Shown: piece after piece, positions 42,190-50,998 of the stretch | Layout: every line of letters begins with the position of its first letter | Numbering within the stretch: position 1 is the first letter of the stretch | Assembly (NCBI GenBank): GCA_964462135.1 | Contig: CAYWWK010000009.1 | Location: forward strand, 15,830-79,829 | Reading direction: 5' to 3' | DNA from: MGBC163016 sp964462135 | Lineage (GTDB): Bacteria > Actinomycetota > Coriobacteriia > Coriobacteriales > Eggerthellaceae | Length of the DNA: 64,000 bases | Made by a program: the position numbers and the translations under genes | The notes under the pieces: generated by a model | The model's input: only the letters and a program-made list of their open reading frames with translations | What the model was told of the DNA's origin: nothing | Databases searched by the model: none

Positions 42190-44745
42190 CTACGCCAAGA
42201 CTTCGTCTGTTTTCAGATCCATGCGAATACCGTCTTTGGTGGTGATGATGTTGTACAGAGGGTCATACTCAGCACCATCAGCCATGAGATCGTGGTACTT
42301 CTTGATCTCATCCTCTCGCGGAGACTCGACTTTCTCGTACCATGCGAAATTGCCGTGCTTCGCGATGGCCTCGTAGGGCATCTCATCTCCCTCTTTGACG
42401 GGGTAGATCTTGCAGATCATGCCCTTGATGGGAGAACCAACCCCACCTTGACCGGTGACAAAGGCCTTGGTGCAGTTGTTGGGATTCGACTCGAACGTGC
42501 CGAAGAGGAACGGAGCCGCCCCTTCAGTCTCAGGGAACCACCAGCCGTGCTCAGCGTGGATGGTCTTCTCGTTCACTACCGGCGTCACCTTCGCCTGTTG
42601 CTTGAAGCGACCATGATCGTTCTCTATCCAGATCCACTGCCCGTCCTCGATGCCGTACTTCTCCGCCGTCTTCGGGTTCACGAGGACACGTGGCTGAGGA
42701 TGGAGCTCACGCATGGTGGGCAGTTGACGGTGCTCTGAATGGAAGAATTCAAAGGAACGTCCGCCGCATGTGAGGATCAACGGATACTCATTCATCAGCT
42801 CAGGCGTGGAGAGAGGGCTCTCAGGTGGCTCGGTGTGGAACGGTGTGGTGTTCAATCCCCAATACTGGAAGAGTGCCGGTGCCAGCTCCAAACGCCCCGA
42901 AGGGGTACCATAGCCAACTGAGCCATCAGCGCGGAACATGCCCTTGGCTGCCTTGTTATAGGTGCCATTGAATTCATCATAGGCATGACCCAGCATGGAC
43001 GGGTCCTTGACCAGCTCCTCCCAAGTGGGCTTGAAGAGCGTCTTGCCGGAATTCTTCGCGCCACCTTGATCAGTTGCTTCGGTGGTCGCAGAGAACGAAC
43101 CGGTGCCATCATGCAGATACCAATTCAGCCAATCAATGTCAGTATCCCACTGATCGAATACCTCAGGATTCAAGCGCTTGCCCATCTCGAGAATGATCTG
43201 CTCGTCGGATTTCGCCTCATAGAAATCGCAGACCTTCACCATGGCGCGCGCAGGTGTCCACCACGTACGCGCAGAATTGCGTTCGGCTGACATGGCCACC
43301 GGCAGAAGGATGTCAGCGAGAGCTGCTGAGGTGGGGGTGATGTAGGGATCGGCATTCACGATGAACGGGATGCGCTTCATGGCCTCCATCGTACGCGCCA
43401 CATCCTGAGACGGGCATGACAGCGTATTGGAGGATTGGATCCACATCATCTTGATGGGATAGGGGAAGTCGGTCTCGATCGCCTGAAGCAGGCCATCGGA
43501 GGACGCGTGTGCAACGAAGTCACCGCCTTCGATGCCGAGGGCGAAGCGATTGTTGAGCTTCTTCGCACGCCACTCAGGAGGCGTGAGATCCTCGCCCGAA
43601 GCGTATCCCGCATTGCATTCGAACGCATTGTGCACGAGGATGTTGCCACCGGGCACATCGACATTGCCGCAGAGCGCCATCAGATCGCATCCAGCAAGCG
43701 TGAGAGCCATGGCGGAAAGCTGCTGGTCGAAGGCAAGGCCCCACTGGATGGCGCCAGGTTTGGCGGAGGCGTACAGACGCGCTGATGCACGGATGTCATC
43801 GGCGTCCAAGTCGCAGATCTCGGCGGCCCATTCCGGAGTCATGTCCTTCACGGATTCCGCCAGCTCGTCGAATCCCGCGCACCACAGGTCGACGAACTCA
43901 GCATCGTAGAGCTTCTCGGAGATGATGACGTTGATCCACGCGCATGCGAGCGCCGCGTCAGTGCCGGGGCGGATCTGCAGCCAGTATTCGGCGCGGGCCC
44001 CCCACCACGTCAGACGAGGGTCGATGGAGATGATCTTCGAACCCATCTGCACGCATTGCACGAGCCAGTGACCGATGTAGCCGTCAGCATTCGATGCCAA
44101 AGGCTCATTGCCCCACACTACGATCACCTCAGGTGGCACCCATTCAGGGTTGTTGTAGCGATCTGGATGCGTCTCGGAGGCATCCACGATGGGAAAGTCG
44201 CCGAAAGGTGCGATGGAGCCGCAGATACGCGGCATATAGCATGAGAAGCCCGTGAAGCCGAACGTGGAGATGTTCGGTGTCTTGAGGGCAGCCTGCCCGA
44301 AGAAGGGAACCTGCCAGTTGATGTTGCGCCCGGTGCCGTGAACGCAGATGATGGCATTGCCCCCATCTGTTTCCCAGATCTCCTTCACCTTGGCTTCGAT
44401 GGTGTCATATGCCTCGTCCCAGGTGATGCGCTCCCATTTGTTCTCGCCGCGCTCGCCTGCGCGCTTCATGGGGTACTTCAGACGATCCGGATGATTGACG
44501 GATTCGTCCATCGTGAGGCATTTGATGCAGAGCTTGCCATTCGTGCAAGGATCAAGCGGATCGCCCTCCACTCGCTCAAGCTTGCCGTCTTTCACGTACA
44601 GAAGGATGCCGCACGAAGTGTGACACCCCGGAGGGGAGTAATGGTACGTACGGGTTACCGTATACCCGTCCTCCTCCCATTGCCACTCCCCTTCATGGTA
44701 TGCCTTTCGGTCGATACCATTGAGGAACTCCTGATAATCTGCCAT
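42190..44745 (-). CDS. Molybdopterin oxidoreductase 2 (DMSO reductase family, Cys-ligand type)
   Basis: An 851-residue cytoplasmic bis-MGD enzyme. Cluster Cys are 41, 45, 73 and 76 (PGCHTSCG, KLCIKC); the probable Mo ligand is Cys169 in FSCYMPRICGS. MGD motifs include VVWGNEPLASNADGYIGHW and IISIDPRLTWWGARAEYW. It is clearly paralogous to Mo-enzyme 3 (long identical stretches such as RKAYHEGEWQWEEDGYTVT) and more distantly to Mo-enzyme 1. GGAGGAGAC precedes the ATG. The 5' leader holds a strong hairpin. Downstream come its ferredoxin and DUF169. The combination with MFS and LuxR genes resembles gut catechol dehydroxylase loci, but the substrate is unproven. Confidence 0.9.
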   Translation of the reverse strand: MADYQEFLNGIDRKAYHEGEWQWEEDGYTVTRTYHYSPPGCHTSCGILLYVKDGKLERVEGDPLDPCTNGKLCIKCLTMDESVNHPDRLKYPMKRAGERGENKWERITWDEAYDTIEAKVKEIWETDGGNAIICVHGTGRNINWQVPFFGQAALKTPNISTFGFTGFSCYMPRICGSIAPFGDFPIVDASETHPDRYNNPEWVPPEVIVVWGNEPLASNADGYIGHWLVQCVQMGSKIISIDPRLTWWGARAEYWLQIRPGTDAALACAWINVIISEKLYDAEFVDLWCAGFDELAESVKDMTPEWAAEICDLDADDIRASARLYASAKPGAIQWGLAFDQQLSAMALTLAGCDLMALCGNVDVPGGNILVHNAFECNAGYASGEDLTPPEWRAKKLNNRFALGIEGGDFVAHASSDGLLQAIETDFPYPIKMMWIQSSNTLSCPSQDVARTMEAMKRIPFIVNADPYITPTSAALADILLPVAMSAERNSARTWWTPARAMVKVCDFYEAKSDEQIILEMGKRLNPEVFDQWDTDIDWLNWYLHDGTGSFSATTEATDQGGAKNSGKTLFKPTWEELVKDPSMLGHAYDEFNGTYNKAAKGMFRADGSVGYGTPSGRLELAPALFQYWGLNTTPFHTEPPESPLSTPELMNEYPLILTCGGRSFEFFHSEHRQLPTMRELHPQPRVLVNPKTAEKYGIEDGQWIWIENDHGRFKQQAKVTPVVNEKTIHAEHGWWFPETEGAAPFLFGTFESNPNNCTKAFVTGQGGVGSPIKGMICKIYPVKEGDEMPYEAIAKHGNFAWYEKVESPREDEIKKYHDLMADGAEYDPLYNIITTKDGIRMDLKTDEVLA

Positions 44746-44776
44746 GTCTCCTCCTTCTCTTTTCCCATCTTGTATG

Positions 44777-44817
44777 GGGAGCGCATCTTTCGTAGGCGCT
44801 CCCTTGAAGCCTAGAGC
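44777..44817 (-). promoter_or_regulatory. Promoter -10 block and leader hairpin of Mo-enzyme 2
   Basis: On the minus strand GCTCTAGGCTT (TAGGCT at 44809-44814) matches the block before Mo-enzyme 3. It is followed at once by the hairpin GGGAGCGC/GCGCTCCC (44777-44803). The 21-bp element is only weakly matched at the equivalent place (near 44860). A GGATTA/TAATCC dyad spans 44869-44908 instead. Confidence 0.5.
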
Positions 44818-44943
44818 GCCTCCCGCGCGACCAACAATCCCCGATGAGGCTGGTATCGTGCACGCGGAAGGATTAAATCTGTAATCTGAAGCACTAATCC
44901 CTGTGGTCCTAGGACCCGTCCTTTGACCTTCTGAGAAACCGGC

Positions 44944-46188
44944 CTACTCCCATTGCGCGCGTATCTTCTTCTTCTGCGTGAGCGCTACGGCCACGAGGCA
45001 CGCGCAGATGATGAGGATGACGATACCGCCGAAGAACGATCCGACGTAGCTGCCAGTCACGTCATAGCAGGCTCCTACCGCAGCTGCACCGAAGCACCCG
45101 ATGATGCCCGACATGCGGGAGTAGGAGAGTATCTGCGCGAAGTACTTCTTGCCGAAGATCTCTGAGAGCAGCGTGGGGACGGAGATGGTGATGATGACCG
45201 AGTTCATGCCGAACACAAACGCCGCTACCATGAGCGGAACCTGATCTTGCAGGAATGCGAACCCAAGAAGCGATGCCGCAGTCACGCCTAGCGTGATATA
45301 TGTGGAAGCTGCCACACCGATCTTGTCAGTGACCCAGCCCATGACAAGCGTTGCAACTGTATAGCCAGCCTGTGCAAGGGCAAGGATCTCAGCTCCGAAC
45401 GCCGCCGAATAGCCAAGTGACTCAGCGAATCCGGGAAGATGATTGTTGTATCCACTGAAGAGCGCCTCGATGCCTGCATAGATGAAGATGCATACGAATG
45501 CCAAGGTGACGATGGCCTTCTTCGCAGGCATGCCATGGATGTCCTTGACCTCTTCTTCCACAGTTTCATTCGCATCCGCACCATAGGGCTTCAAGCCCAT
45601 GTCCTCGGGATGCAGTCTGAAGACGAAGAGCGTCCAAGGAAGCACAAGGATGCAGATGATGACCGCGATGGCAGGATAGGCCATGCGCCAACCGATCTCA
45701 CCAATGAGCCACGTACCCAGGATGGGGAAGATCACACCCCCGATGCCTGAGCCGCACATGGCGATGCCAAGCGCCGTTCCACGCTTCTTGATGAACCAAT
45801 TCTCAATGAGCACCGTGGAAGCCACGACGAACACGAGTGCACCGGCGATGCCCAAGACCACTCCAGCCACATACCATTGCCAAAGCTCTGTCATGAGGCC
45901 CATACATGCTTCGGTGGCTGCGATGATCAAGAAGCATCCGGTCAGAAAGATACGGAAATTCCATTTGGGCAAGAACTTCGCAACGAACGGATACGTGAAC
46001 GTGGTCGCGATGAAGTAGAACGTCAGGTACAGAGCAAGTGCTCCACGATCGAATCCAAGATCGCTGCAAATGGGGACGAAGAAGATACCGCCTGAATTCA
46101 TGATGGCGCCAAGTGCGCCTGCCTGCAGGAAGCAGCAGCCGATCATCACGATCCAAGCGTAATGGATACCACCCTTTTTCTCAGTCAA
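44944..46188 (-). CDS. MFS transporter B (oxalate/formate antiporter-like)
   Basis: A 414-residue, 12-helix major facilitator beginning MTEKKGGIHYAWIVM, a start typical of OFA-type monocarboxylate transporters. I use TTG at 46188 because GGAGGTG is six bases before it, while the longer ATG frame runs through a hairpin. Helix 4-5 loop Lys/Arg motif NWFIKKRGTALGIAMCGSG is the OFA signature region. Paralogous to transporter C. It follows a hairpin and a 29-codon frame, and precedes Mo-enzyme 2 on the same strand. Cargo unknown, likely an aromatic or organic acid. Confidence 0.88.
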   Translation of the reverse strand: MTEKKGGIHYAWIVMIGCCFLQAGALGAIMNSGGIFFVPICSDLGFDRGALALYLTFYFIATTFTYPFVAKFLPKWNFRIFLTGCFLIIAATEACMGLMTELWQWYVAGVVLGIAGALVFVVASTVLIENWFIKKRGTALGIAMCGSGIGGVIFPILGTWLIGEIGWRMAYPAIAVIICILVLPWTLFVFRLHPEDMGLKPYGADANETVEEEVKDIHGMPAKKAIVTLAFVCIFIYAGIEALFSGYNNHLPGFAESLGYSAAFGAEILALAQAGYTVATLVMGWVTDKIGVAASTYITLGVTAASLLGFAFLQDQVPLMVAAFVFGMNSVIITISVPTLLSEIFGKKYFAQILSYSRMSGIIGCFGAAAVGACYDVTGSYVGSFFGGIVILIICACLVAVALTQKKKIRAQWE

Positions 46189-46206
46189 GAGAAACACCTC
46201 CAAAAC

Positions 46207-46238
46207 GGGGCCTTCTGGATCGCAATCCAAAAGGCCCT
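46207..46238 (-). terminator. Terminator or attenuator between transporters C and B
   Basis: On the minus strand GGGCCTT-T-TGGAT pairs with ATCCA-G-AAGGCCC around a TGCG loop, followed by CGTTTT and then the ribosome site of transporter B. The hairpin is strong and its T run abuts the next translation start, so it may regulate read-through. Confidence 0.75.
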
Positions 46239-46255
46239 CTTGTCAAGTTGTCAGA

Positions 46256-46345
46256 CTAATTCGGCATGAACCACATGCGACCAGGGAGATGAAGGCCTGT
46301 TTCGCGGCTGAAGCTCCCGAGGATCATCGTCTTCATCAACGTCAT
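46256..46345 (-). CDS. 29-codon small reading frame with a strong ribosome site
   Basis: On the minus strand AAAGGAGGTG lies five bases before ATG at 46345, as good as any ribosome site in the window. The 29-residue product starts MTLMKTMILGSFSRETG and ends GRMWFMPN. It is followed within 20 bases by a terminator-like hairpin and then transporter B. It could be a leader peptide of an attenuator or a small protein. Too short to match to a family. Confidence 0.5.
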   Translation of the reverse strand: MTLMKTMILGSFSRETGLHLPGRMWFMPN

Positions 46346-46399
46346 TGGATCGCACCTCCTTTGTTTGAATCCACGAAGAATCACCCTTGCCAAAACCGA

Positions 46400-47674
46400 C
46401 TACTCAGCCTCCCAGTGCTGCTCTTTGGTCTTCTTGGCAGTGACATAGGTGATGAGGATGAGAACCAACGTGATGGCAGCAATGACCGCGCCTATCGTGA
46501 AAGCGCCGGAATAGGAACCGGTTGAGGTATAGAACATCGCGATGACCGGGGCACCGAAAGCGCCACCCAGGCCAACGCCCATCATGGCGTAGGAGAGTAC
46601 CTTGTCGAAGGGACGCTCACCAAAGTGATGACGGACGATCATGGGCACCGAGATGGTGACGAGAGCGTTGTTCATGCCGAAGAAGAAGGCGGTGACGGCC
46701 ATGGTTGCCTCATTGGTAGCCACAAACGCCCAGCAAAGGAACGTGATGATGGTGATGGCGAACAGGATGATGGTGACATTCTTGGCACCGATCCTGTCGC
46801 AGAGATAGCCACCGCAAAGGGATGCCAGGATGTAACCCGCCTGCAGAAGCGTCATCAACGTAGCTGAGAACGTCGCCGCATCAGCTCCCAAGACCTCCAT
46901 GCAGTTTGCCTGGATGTAGGAATTGAAGCCGCCGGGGAAGGAAATGCCGATGCAGGCAATGATGAGGATGACGAAGGTGACGGAACCCACCGCATACTTC
47001 AGCGGAACGCCAGGCTTGGAACCCTCGGCTGCCAGCTCGGCGTCCATGGCAGGACCATAGGGCTCAAGCCCGCTCTTGGAGGGATCGGTGGAAAACACGG
47101 TAAGGGAGAAGATGAGGATGAGCAGCACCAGCACGGCGTTCACATAGTAGACGCCCTGCCAGCCGATAGACTGGAACAGCTGCGTGAACACCAACGGGAA
47201 GATGGCGCCACCGATGCCGGAAAACAGATTCGCGATGCCCAGATAACGACCGGCGATCTTGCCTGAGAACCATGAATTGATGAACAGTGGGCACGCATAG
47301 ATGAAGAACTGTCCACCGAAAAGACCCATGACGACGCCGAGCGCCGAGAACTGCCACGTCCACTCAGGGGTGGCGAAGGTGAACCCGATGAGGCAGAGGG
47401 CCACCACGATGACATCAATGGACAAGAACAGCTTCGAGTTCTTCGGCAGCAGGATGCCACCCAAAAACGTTCCGACGAGAGCTGCGATACCGTACATGGA
47501 GATCCACATGACGTAGGACACCATGTCGACTCCTGCCAGCACAGGCATGAACGCGAAATAGGCCGATGATGAATTGAGCACCGTGCCCAGTCCGACTGCC
47601 TGCATGACACAGCAACCGACCAAGACGAGCATCGCTCGTGACTTCGATCGTGTTTGAATGTCTGTTGTAGACAT
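46400..47674 (-). CDS. MFS transporter C (oxalate/formate antiporter-like)
   Basis: A 424-residue, 12-helix major facilitator, start chosen at MSTTDIQTRSKSR where AAGGAGG lies seven bases before. Helices begin near residue 14 (AMLVLVGCCVMQAVGLGTV), with the loop motif NSWFSGKIAGRYLGIANLFSG in the family position. It resembles transporter B in layout and in the GVGLGGAFGAPVIAMFY helix. Upstream lies the ferredoxin of Mo-enzyme 3, separated by 262 gene-free bases with small hairpins (for example CTGCCC/GGGCAG near 47815). Cargo unknown. Confidence 0.88.
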   Translation of the reverse strand: MSTTDIQTRSKSRAMLVLVGCCVMQAVGLGTVLNSSSAYFAFMPVLAGVDMVSYVMWISMYGIAALVGTFLGGILLPKNSKLFLSIDVIVVALCLIGFTFATPEWTWQFSALGVVMGLFGGQFFIYACPLFINSWFSGKIAGRYLGIANLFSGIGGAIFPLVFTQLFQSIGWQGVYYVNAVLVLLILIFSLTVFSTDPSKSGLEPYGPAMDAELAAEGSKPGVPLKYAVGSVTFVILIIACIGISFPGGFNSYIQANCMEVLGADAATFSATLMTLLQAGYILASLCGGYLCDRIGAKNVTIILFAITIITFLCWAFVATNEATMAVTAFFFGMNNALVTISVPMIVRHHFGERPFDKVLSYAMMGVGLGGAFGAPVIAMFYTSTGSYSGAFTIGAVIAAITLVLILITYVTAKKTKEQHWEAE

Positions 47675-47936
47675 TGACCTTCCTCCTTTGATGACTGTTT
47701 CTCTATTCCGCTTGCTTCTATGCCCGTCTTCTGGGAAGTGCACCTGCGAACCTCATCTCTCGTGGATGCGAAATCCAAAAGGACGGTCTAGAAAGAAGCT
47801 GAGCACTGCCCGAAGGGCAGGAACTCACAATCGATGAGGGCTGCGCGGCGCACGCCATCTGCACTTCAAAGGGGGAGGTGAGAGAACAGATGGCGATGCG
47901 CCATGCTCAAGGGCTGCGCCCTCCTATCGAAGAGGG

Positions 47937-48284
47937 CTACTCGGCAGTTGTGGTGAAGAGGCTCCAGCGGGTCTTGCCATCCATCTTCTGAGCAAGCTCC
48001 TCCACGTCTCCGTAGTACATGCACCAGGCCTGGCAGTGCTGGACGCACATGGGCATCTTGCCCTTGGCGGTGCGGTCCTCGCACATATCGCATGCCTTGG
48101 TGATCACCGGAAGCCAGGTCCACTCCCAATGGTTGGGAGCAGGAACCCCCTCGTATTCATAGGGTCCCACTTCGGTGAGCTTGATGCCGAACTCGCCTTT
48201 CGGCAGATCAAGGTGCTTCTTGCAGGCCACCTCACAGGAATGGCATCCCGTGCAGTAGTCGTAGTTGATGAGTATTCCCTTCAT
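47937..48284 (-). CDS. 4Fe-4S electron-transfer subunit of Mo-enzyme 3
   Basis: 115 residues, identical in protein and DNA to the gene at 41812-42159. It carries CTGCHSCEVAC and CDMCEDRTAKGKMPMCVQHC, two predicted [4Fe-4S] clusters, with no signal. Only 14 bases separate it from the Mo-enzyme 3 stop, and its ribosome site (AAAGGAGC) differs from the other copy since identity ends eight bases before the ATG. The same electron-transfer protein thus serves two different catalytic subunits. Confidence 0.92.
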   Translation of the reverse strand: MKGILINYDYCTGCHSCEVACKKHLDLPKGEFGIKLTEVGPYEYEGVPAPNHWEWTWLPVITKACDMCEDRTAKGKMPMCVQHCQAWCMYYGDVEELAQKMDGKTRWSLFTTTAE

Positions 48285-48292
48285 TGGTATTC
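47937..48292 (-). repeat. 356-bp perfect direct repeat, copy 2 (ferredoxin gene)
   Basis: Identical to 41812-42167 with sharp ends at the stop codon and just before the ribosome site. Flanking DNA shows no similarity. Confidence 0.93.
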
Positions 48293-48298
48293 GCTCCT

Positions 48299-50794
48299 TT
48301 ACGGCTTCATTGGCTCGAAGTCATCACGCCAGCCACCGCGTTCAACGATCTGGACGCCAGCGGGGGTATCGCCTTCCTGGTACTTGTAAATGCGGCAACG
48401 CGTGCACTTGATAGGAGAACCGATGCCACCAGGGCCTGCCTGGAAATTGCGGGTCAGGTTGTTCACGTTGTATTCGAAGCAGTCATTGAGAACGGGGGCC
48501 GCGGCCTCCTTCTCTGGTTTCCACCAGCCGTGCTCGGCAGAAACGCAATCATCAGGGATGCCTTCGAATATCTTCACCATCTGACGGCAACGTCCCTCAT
48601 GGTTCTCCATCCAGATCCAGTCACCGTCTTGCAGTCCGTATTCCTCCGCCGTCTTCGGGGAGATCTTCACCAAAGGCTCGGGATGGAATTCGCGCATGGT
48701 GGGAGCCATGCGATGCTCGGTGTGGAAGAACTCATAGGAACGGGCGCCATTGATCATGTAGAAGGGCAGCTCTTCCATGATTTCCGGCGTGGTCTCCCAA
48801 GTTTCAGGTGCGGGAGTGTAAACCGGCATCGGCGGAATGCCCCAGGCAGTGAAGATGGAAGGAACCAGTTCGATGCGACCGGAAGCAGTGTTGAATCCCA
48901 CTTGGCCATCTGGACGCAGCAAACCCTTCTCATGCTTGTTGTAGGTGGCGTTCCAATCATCATATGCATGACCGCATGCGTTTTCGACCAGCTGGTCGAA
49001 GGTGTAAGGGCACTTCGTGGTGATGGAAGGGCCGCCTTCTTCGGAAACCGAGGTATGCCCCCAGTCTTCATCAGTTGCGGCGGAGAAGTTCGCCTTCTTG
49101 ACCTGACCGTCCTCCCCTACAACCGCAAGGTCGGTCAGCAGGTAGTCGTTGATGAAATCCTCAACCTTGTCCCAGCGCTGGAACAACTCAGGATTCAAAC
49201 GCTTGCCAAGCCAAAGAGCGATCTCCTCATCGGATTTCGCCTCATAGAAGGATGTGACCTTCTTCATGGCACGAAGCGGCGTCCACCATGTACGGGCTGA
49301 GTCACGCTCAACGGACATGGAAACCGGCAGGATCATATCAGCGATGGCCACCATCGTGGGAGTGATCATCGGGTCGGCGTAGACGATGAAGGGGATCTCC
49401 TTCATGTACTTGTAGGCACGGGCGGCAGCACCCTCATGACCCGCAAATGCGTTGCAGGACTGCGCCCAGAACATCTTGATGGGATACTCTTCACCATTGA
49501 CCGGGATCTTCCCCGCCTCAAGGACCGAAGCCATCGCATCGCAATTGGACATGCCAACGAAGTCCATGCCCTCGTCCCCGATCATCCACTTGCGGAACTT
49601 CCGTGCAAGTGCCTGCTCATCGGCATAGAGGTCCACTGAGGAATAGCCAGCATTGATATCGAAGGAATTGTGCACCAACACGTGTGTGCCCGGCTTTTCG
49701 ATATTTCCGCAGATGGCCATGAGATCGCAGACGGCCTCAGTCCAATGCATGGCGGAAGAGGTGCCCGCATCAAAGACGAGACCCCACTGGATAGCGCCAC
49801 GATCAGCGTTGGCGTACATGCGGGCAGACCCCACGATGTCGTCGACGGGAACACCCGTGATCTTCGAAGCCCATTCGGGAGTGAACTGCTTGCAGTGTTC
49901 TTTGAGTTCGTCATAGTAGGCGCACCACAACTCTACGAACTCATGGTCGATCAGGTCCTCTTCCATGATGATGTTGAGCCATGCCAAAGCCAAGCAGCAG
50001 TCTGTGCCGGGATGAGGACGCAGCCAATACTCAGCCCGCGCCCCCCACCATGTGAGTACGGGATCGATGGAGATGATCTTTGTTCCGGCCTGCACGCAGA
50101 CATTCAGCCAGTGCCCCAGATATCCATCGCCGTTGGACTTCAGCGGCTCGTTGCCCCACACCACCAGCACCTCGGGGGGCTGCCACTCGGGATTTGCATA
50201 GCGGTCCGGCAGCGTCTCGGATGCGTCAACGATGGGATAGTCACCCAAAGGACCGGCGGCACCGCAGACGCGCGGCATGTAGCACCACCAACCGGAAAAG
50301 TAGATGCCACCCACGTTCGCCGTGCGGAAGCAGGCACCAGCAATGAAGGGTACTTGCCAGTTGATGTTGCGGCCCGTGCCATGACCGACGAGAATCGCTT
50401 CGCGGCCGAGCCCTTTACCGTCAATCTCCTCCTTGATATAGGTCTCGATGATATCGAGAGCCTCTTCCCAAGAGATGCGTTCCCATTTGTTCTCGCCACG
50501 CTCCCCTGCGCGCTTCATGGGATACTTGAGGCGCTGGTCGCTTTCAACCATCTCTATCATGTCGAGGCAGCGCATGCAGAGCTTGCCATTTGCATAGGGG
50601 TCAAGCGGATCGCCTTCCACCTTCGCAAGCTTCCCGTCCTTGGTGTACAGCAAGACACCGCAAGAGTCATGGCACCCAGGAGCGCTGTAGTTGTAGGTAC
50701 GGGTGACGGTATAGCCGTCCTCCTCCCACTGCCATTCTCCCTCGTGATAGGCTTTGCGGTCGATACTGTCCAAGAAACCTTGATAGTCAACCAT
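48299..50794 (-). CDS. Molybdopterin oxidoreductase 3 (DMSO reductase family, Cys-ligand type)
   Basis: An 831-residue cytoplasmic bis-MGD enzyme. Cluster Cys are 41, 45, 73 and 76 (PGCHDSCG, KLCMRC); the probable Mo ligand is Cys171 in WWCYMPRVCGA. MGD motifs include VVWGNEPLKSNGDGYLGHW and IISIDPVLTWWGARAEYW. Its first 300 residues are roughly two-thirds identical to Mo-enzyme 2, but the residues just before the Cys ligand differ (GGIYFSGWW against STFGFTGFS), hinting at another substrate. AAGGAGG is seven bases before ATG. The promoter carries the shared 21-bp element, and a LuxR-type regulator lies upstream. Confidence 0.9.
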   Translation of the reverse strand: MVDYQGFLDSIDRKAYHEGEWQWEEDGYTVTRTYNYSAPGCHDSCGVLLYTKDGKLAKVEGDPLDPYANGKLCMRCLDMIEMVESDQRLKYPMKRAGERGENKWERISWEEALDIIETYIKEEIDGKGLGREAILVGHGTGRNINWQVPFIAGACFRTANVGGIYFSGWWCYMPRVCGAAGPLGDYPIVDASETLPDRYANPEWQPPEVLVVWGNEPLKSNGDGYLGHWLNVCVQAGTKIISIDPVLTWWGARAEYWLRPHPGTDCCLALAWLNIIMEEDLIDHEFVELWCAYYDELKEHCKQFTPEWASKITGVPVDDIVGSARMYANADRGAIQWGLVFDAGTSSAMHWTEAVCDLMAICGNIEKPGTHVLVHNSFDINAGYSSVDLYADEQALARKFRKWMIGDEGMDFVGMSNCDAMASVLEAGKIPVNGEEYPIKMFWAQSCNAFAGHEGAAARAYKYMKEIPFIVYADPMITPTMVAIADMILPVSMSVERDSARTWWTPLRAMKKVTSFYEAKSDEEIALWLGKRLNPELFQRWDKVEDFINDYLLTDLAVVGEDGQVKKANFSAATDEDWGHTSVSEEGGPSITTKCPYTFDQLVENACGHAYDDWNATYNKHEKGLLRPDGQVGFNTASGRIELVPSIFTAWGIPPMPVYTPAPETWETTPEIMEELPFYMINGARSYEFFHTEHRMAPTMREFHPEPLVKISPKTAEEYGLQDGDWIWMENHEGRCRQMVKIFEGIPDDCVSAEHGWWKPEKEAAAPVLNDCFEYNVNNLTRNFQAGPGGIGSPIKCTRCRIYKYQEGDTPAGVQIVERGGWRDDFEPMKP

Positions 50795-50815
50795 AAGCTT
50801 TCCTCCTTCTCGTTC

Positions 50816-50834
50816 CGACTCCTGATATGAGTCG
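50816..50834 (-). promoter_or_regulatory. 5'-leader hairpin of Mo-enzyme 3 mRNA
   Basis: CGACTC and GAGTCG pair around ATATCAG just after the predicted transcription start and about 20 bases before the ATG. Confidence 0.45.
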
Positions 50835-50843
50835 ATGAGGAAA

Positions 50844-50915
50844 GCCTAGAGAGCGCTCATACCCCTGTCATCACCGCTGAATTAGGGTTTATGAGCATAC
50901 TCAATTATTGATGAT
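50844..50915 (-). promoter_or_regulatory. Promoter and 21-bp upstream element of Mo-enzyme 3
   Basis: On the minus strand ATCATCAATAATTGAGTATGC (50895-50915) sits 49 bases upstream of TCTAGGCT (TAGGCT at 50844-50849). It contains the perfect dyad TGAG-CATA-CTCA. The element and its spacing match the promoter of Mo-enzyme 1. Confidence 0.6.
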
Positions 50916-50998
50916 GCGCCCTTCAACGGGCTTTTCAGACCAAGGGGATGAATGGCTCGAACAGTGATGATCCCCCAACTCGCTTCTGACGAAAAGGA

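Noticed and set aside
47866..48129. Minus-strand frame starting MGVDLASGDHQGMRY, also present at 41804-42004
   Set aside because: It appears twice only because the ferredoxin gene is duplicated; it is another frame of that gene.
49670..50830. 386-codon plus-strand frame
   Set aside because: Antisense shadow of Mo-enzyme 3.
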